From Cyanobium sp. NIES-981 (GTDB lineage Bacteria > Cyanobacteriota > Cyanobacteriia > PCC-6307 > Cyanobiaceae): a stretch of DNA of 8,035 nucleotides. Under the pieces are notes generated by a model. The model did no database searches. It had not been told where the DNA came from and saw only the letters and a list, made by a program, of their open reading frames with translations. The translations under genes were made by a program, and so were the position numbers. Positions 6,499 through 8,035 of this stretch are shown in pieces. Position 1 is the first letter of the stretch, and the number at the start of each line of letters is the position of its first letter. Location of the stretch: assembly GCA_945907085.1 (NCBI GenBank), contig CAMDSS010000081.1, positions 1-8,035 on the forward strand. Reading direction: 5' to 3'.

Positions 6499-7913
6499 TG
6501 CCGCTCTTGTTGGGCCAACTGGAGCAGCTTTGGGGCGAGCCGGCCACGGGGCCCCTGGCTCCTGGGCAGGGTGCTCAAGAGCTCACGGCGATCAGCACCG
6601 ACAGCCGGCACCTTGAAGTGGGCGGCCTGTTTGTGCCCTTGGTGGGCGAGCGCTTTGACGGCCACCGCTTCCTCGATCAGGCGATCGCTGCAGGTTCTGG
6701 GGCTGTGGTGGCGAGCCGGCTACGGCTGGCTGGGCCAGGGGCCGGGGATGGCTTGGTGGCGCTGGCACAGCAGCAGGGCTGCCCGCTCTGGTGGGTGGAC
6801 GACACCCTGGCGGCCTACCAGCAACTGGGGGCGTTGGGGCGATCTGGGCTCCAGGTGCCGGTGATTGCGGTGACCGGCTCGGCCGGCAAAACCACAACCC
6901 GGGAGATGATCCGCGCGGCCCTGGATCCCCTGGGGCCCGTGCTGGCCACCAGCGGCAACGAAAACAACGACATCGGTGTACCGCTCACCTTGCTCAAGGC
7001 CGATGCCCAGCACCGGGCCGTGGTGGTGGAAATGGGCATGCGCGGCCTGGGCGAGATTGAACGCCTTAGCCATTGCGCCAAGCCCTCGGTGGCTGTGATC
7101 ACCAATATCGGCACGGCCCACATCGGCCGCTTGGGCAGCCGCGAAGCGATTGCCACCGCCAAATGTGAAATCACCGCCGGTTTGGCGTCCGACGGCTTGG
7201 TGGTGATCCCGGCTGGTGACCCGCTACTGGATCAGGCCTTGGCTGCGGCCTGGCAAGGGCGGGTGATTCGGGTGGCCTTGGAGGGTGAGGGCTTTGAGGG
7301 GCAGGCCGATTGGGTGGGCCGGTTGGATCCAGCCAGCGGCACCTTGGCCATCCGCGGCGCCCAGGTGCCCGTGCCCCTGGAAGGCCAACACCATGGCCGC
7401 AATTTGCTTTTGGCCCTGGCGGTGGCCGAGGCCTGTGGCTTGGGGCCAGCCCGCTGGGGTCCCCTGGAATTGGATCTACCCGGTGGCCGCAGCCGGCGGC
7501 TCTTGATCGGCGGGGTCCAGGTTTTGGATGAGACCTACAACGCCTCGCCGGAAGCGGTCTTGGCGTCCCTCGATTTGCTGGCGGCCCAGCCCGGGCGCCG
7601 TTTTGCCGTGTTGGGCACGATGCTCGAATTGGGCGAGCAAAGCCTGGAGCTCCACCGCCAGGTGGCCCAGCGGGCTGCCGATCTCCAGCTCGATGGCCTG
7701 GTGATCGTCGATGGCGGTCAGGAGGGGAGGGTAATGGCGGGGGCTGCCCAAGGCCTGAAGCAGCTCGCCCTTGCCACCACCCCAGCGGAAGCAGCTGATT
7801 TGGTGCAGCCCTGGTTGTCTGCTGGCGATTTCCTGCTGTTGAAGGCCAGTCGCGGCGTGGCCTTGGAGCAACTCATCCCGCTGCTGCAAGGTTCGCTGGC
7901 CGAGGGGCCCTGA
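6498..7913 (+). CDS. murF: UDP-N-acetylmuramoyl-tripeptide--D-alanyl-D-alanine ligase (MurF)
   Basis: An ATP-dependent cytosolic ligase that adds D-Ala-D-Ala to UDP-MurNAc-tripeptide, the last soluble step before the lipid stages of peptidoglycan synthesis. The 471 residues fit the family (about 450-470). The N-terminal UMP-binding domain has ISTDSRHLEVGGLFVPL (32-48). The central ATPase domain has the P-loop GSAGKTTT (127-134), GNENNDIGVPLTLL (153-166), and VVVEMGMRGLGEI (175-187). It also has NIGTAHIGRLGS (203-214), and AKCEI with Lys222 at the place of the carbamylated lysine. The C-terminal domain has LDETYNASPEAV (343-354) and LGTMLELGEQS (372-382). ATG 6498 overlaps the upstream stop as TGATG; GTG 6495 (one residue longer, GTGA overlap) is an equal alternative. 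Either way translation is probably coupled. There is no strong Shine-Dalgarno. All motifs are intact. Confidence 0.96.
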   Translation: MPLLLGQLEQLWGEPATGPLAPGQGAQELTAISTDSRHLEVGGLFVPLVGERFDGHRFLDQAIAAGSGAVVASRLRLAGPGAGDGLVALAQQQGCPLWWVDDTLAAYQQLGALGRSGLQVPVIAVTGSAGKTTTREMIRAALDPLGPVLATSGNENNDIGVPLTLLKADAQHRAVVVEMGMRGLGEIERLSHCAKPSVAVITNIGTAHIGRLGSREAIATAKCEITAGLASDGLVVIPAGDPLLDQALAAAWQGRVIRVALEGEGFEGQADWVGRLDPASGTLAIRGAQVPVPLEGQHHGRNLLLALAVAEACGLGPARWGPLELDLPGGRSRRLLIGGVQVLDETYNASPEAVLASLDLLAAQPGRRFAVLGTMLELGEQSLELHRQVAQRAADLQLDGLVIVDGGQEGRVMAGAAQGLKQLALATTPAEAADLVQPWLSAGDFLLLKASRGVALEQLIPLLQGSLAEGP

Positions 7914-7924
7914 TCGGGGCCAGT

Positions 7925-7962
7925 CGTGACCCGTCATGATGGGGACGGAGCACCATTTCACG
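7925..7962. other. Nested short stems downstream of murF
   Basis: An outer 5-bp inverted repeat (CGTGA at 7925-7929, TCACG at 7958-7962) encloses an inner one (CCGTC at 7931-7935, GACGG at 7944-7948) with an 8-nt loop. One base separates the stems on the left side and nine on the right. This could be part of a structured 3' untranslated region or small RNA, but stems this short may be chance. No open frame here is convincing. Confidence 0.3.
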
Positions 7963-7970
7963 ATGTTGTT

Positions 7971-7997
7971 GCCCGGGGGCAGTTTCTGTCTGCGGGC
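7971..7997. other. Strong hairpin in the region after murF
   Basis: The arms 7971-7982 and 7986-7997 pair at 11 of 12 positions, including two G-U wobbles, with one G-G mismatch (7976/7992) and a TTT loop. The outer five pairs are all G-C. No T-tract follows, so it is not a classic terminator alone. One base separates it from the next hairpin, and the two together may protect or define the 3' end of the transcript. Confidence 0.5.
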
Positions 7998-7998
7998 G

Positions 7999-8035
7999 AA
8001 GGCCCTAGGTGGTGGTTCACCCGGGGCCTTTCCTT
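7999..8035 (+). terminator. Probable rho-independent terminator of the murF transcript
   Basis: The left arm 7999-8011 pairs with 8018-8030: seven perfect pairs (AAGGCCC with GGGCCTT), one T-G wobble, one A-C mismatch, then four more pairs (GGTG with CACC), around a 6-nt loop. It is followed by TCCTT at the window edge, a weak T-rich tail that may continue beyond. It lies 85 nt after the murF stop and would end the menD-to-murF gene train. A leftward gene beyond the edge could also use it, but the other side lacks a T-tract. Confidence 0.6.

Noticed and set aside
6681..6688. A copy of the cyanobacterial HIP1 palindrome GCGATCGC
   Set aside because: It is the only full copy I found in 8 kb. 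One copy is not surprising at this base composition, so there is no sign of HIP1 enrichment.
7925..7962. A resemblance to the glutamine (glnA / downstream-peptide) riboswitch core, because of GGACGGA near 7943-7949
   Set aside because: Only a short stretch agrees. The bases after it (GCACC) do not match the AAGUAGG-like segment I recall for that core, and the upstream half is not convincing. A covariance-model scan would settle it.
7914..8035. A tRNA or a partial gene at the right edge
   Set aside because: No cloverleaf could be built: no 7-bp acceptor stem with matching D, anticodon and T arms. The reading frames there show no family motif.

Overview
The window looks like a chromosomal segment of a picocyanobacterium of the Synechococcus/Cyanobium type. 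The base composition is strongly G+C rich, with wobble positions mostly G or C. It carries genes for phylloquinone synthesis (menD, menB), a cyanobacterial-style glycogen synthase, and short proteins of kinds I know from cyanobacteria. The protein matches come from remembered family motifs, not from a search. Genus-level placement is inference.

Layout. Positions 1-925 read leftward: lepB (signal peptidase I, 293-925), then the start of a DUF760-type protein (from 261) that runs off the left edge. Positions 942-7913 read rightward as one dense gene train: menD, menB, an exported L,D-transpeptidase, glgA, an unrecognised single-pass membrane protein, and murF. Junctions in the train are very tight: a 4-nt ATGA overlap (menD/menB), a 4-nt TTGA overlap (menB/L,D-transpeptidase), a 9-nt gap (glgA/membrane protein) and a 1- or 4-nt overlap (membrane protein/murF). 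The only real gap is 57 nt before glgA. The two arms diverge around 926-941, with almost no room between the lepB and menD coding starts.

Function. MenD and MenB are two steps of the naphthoquinone branch that gives phylloquinone for photosystem I. LepB, the L,D-transpeptidase and MurF belong to protein export and peptidoglycan assembly. GlgA is carbon storage. The unknown membrane protein sits just before murF and has a TonB/FtsN-like layout (short cytoplasmic N-terminus, one membrane helix, Pro/Ala/Glu-rich linker, small C-terminal domain), so an envelope role is possible but unproven.

After murF, 7914-8035 holds no convincing gene but is rich in inverted repeats: a nested pair of short stems, then two near-adjacent hairpins, the second with terminator features. 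Most of the window is ordinary housekeeping sequence and I see no clear new system. The best leads are the unknown membrane protein, the structured region after murF, and the extra cysteine insert with a second HGC in the L,D-transpeptidase.
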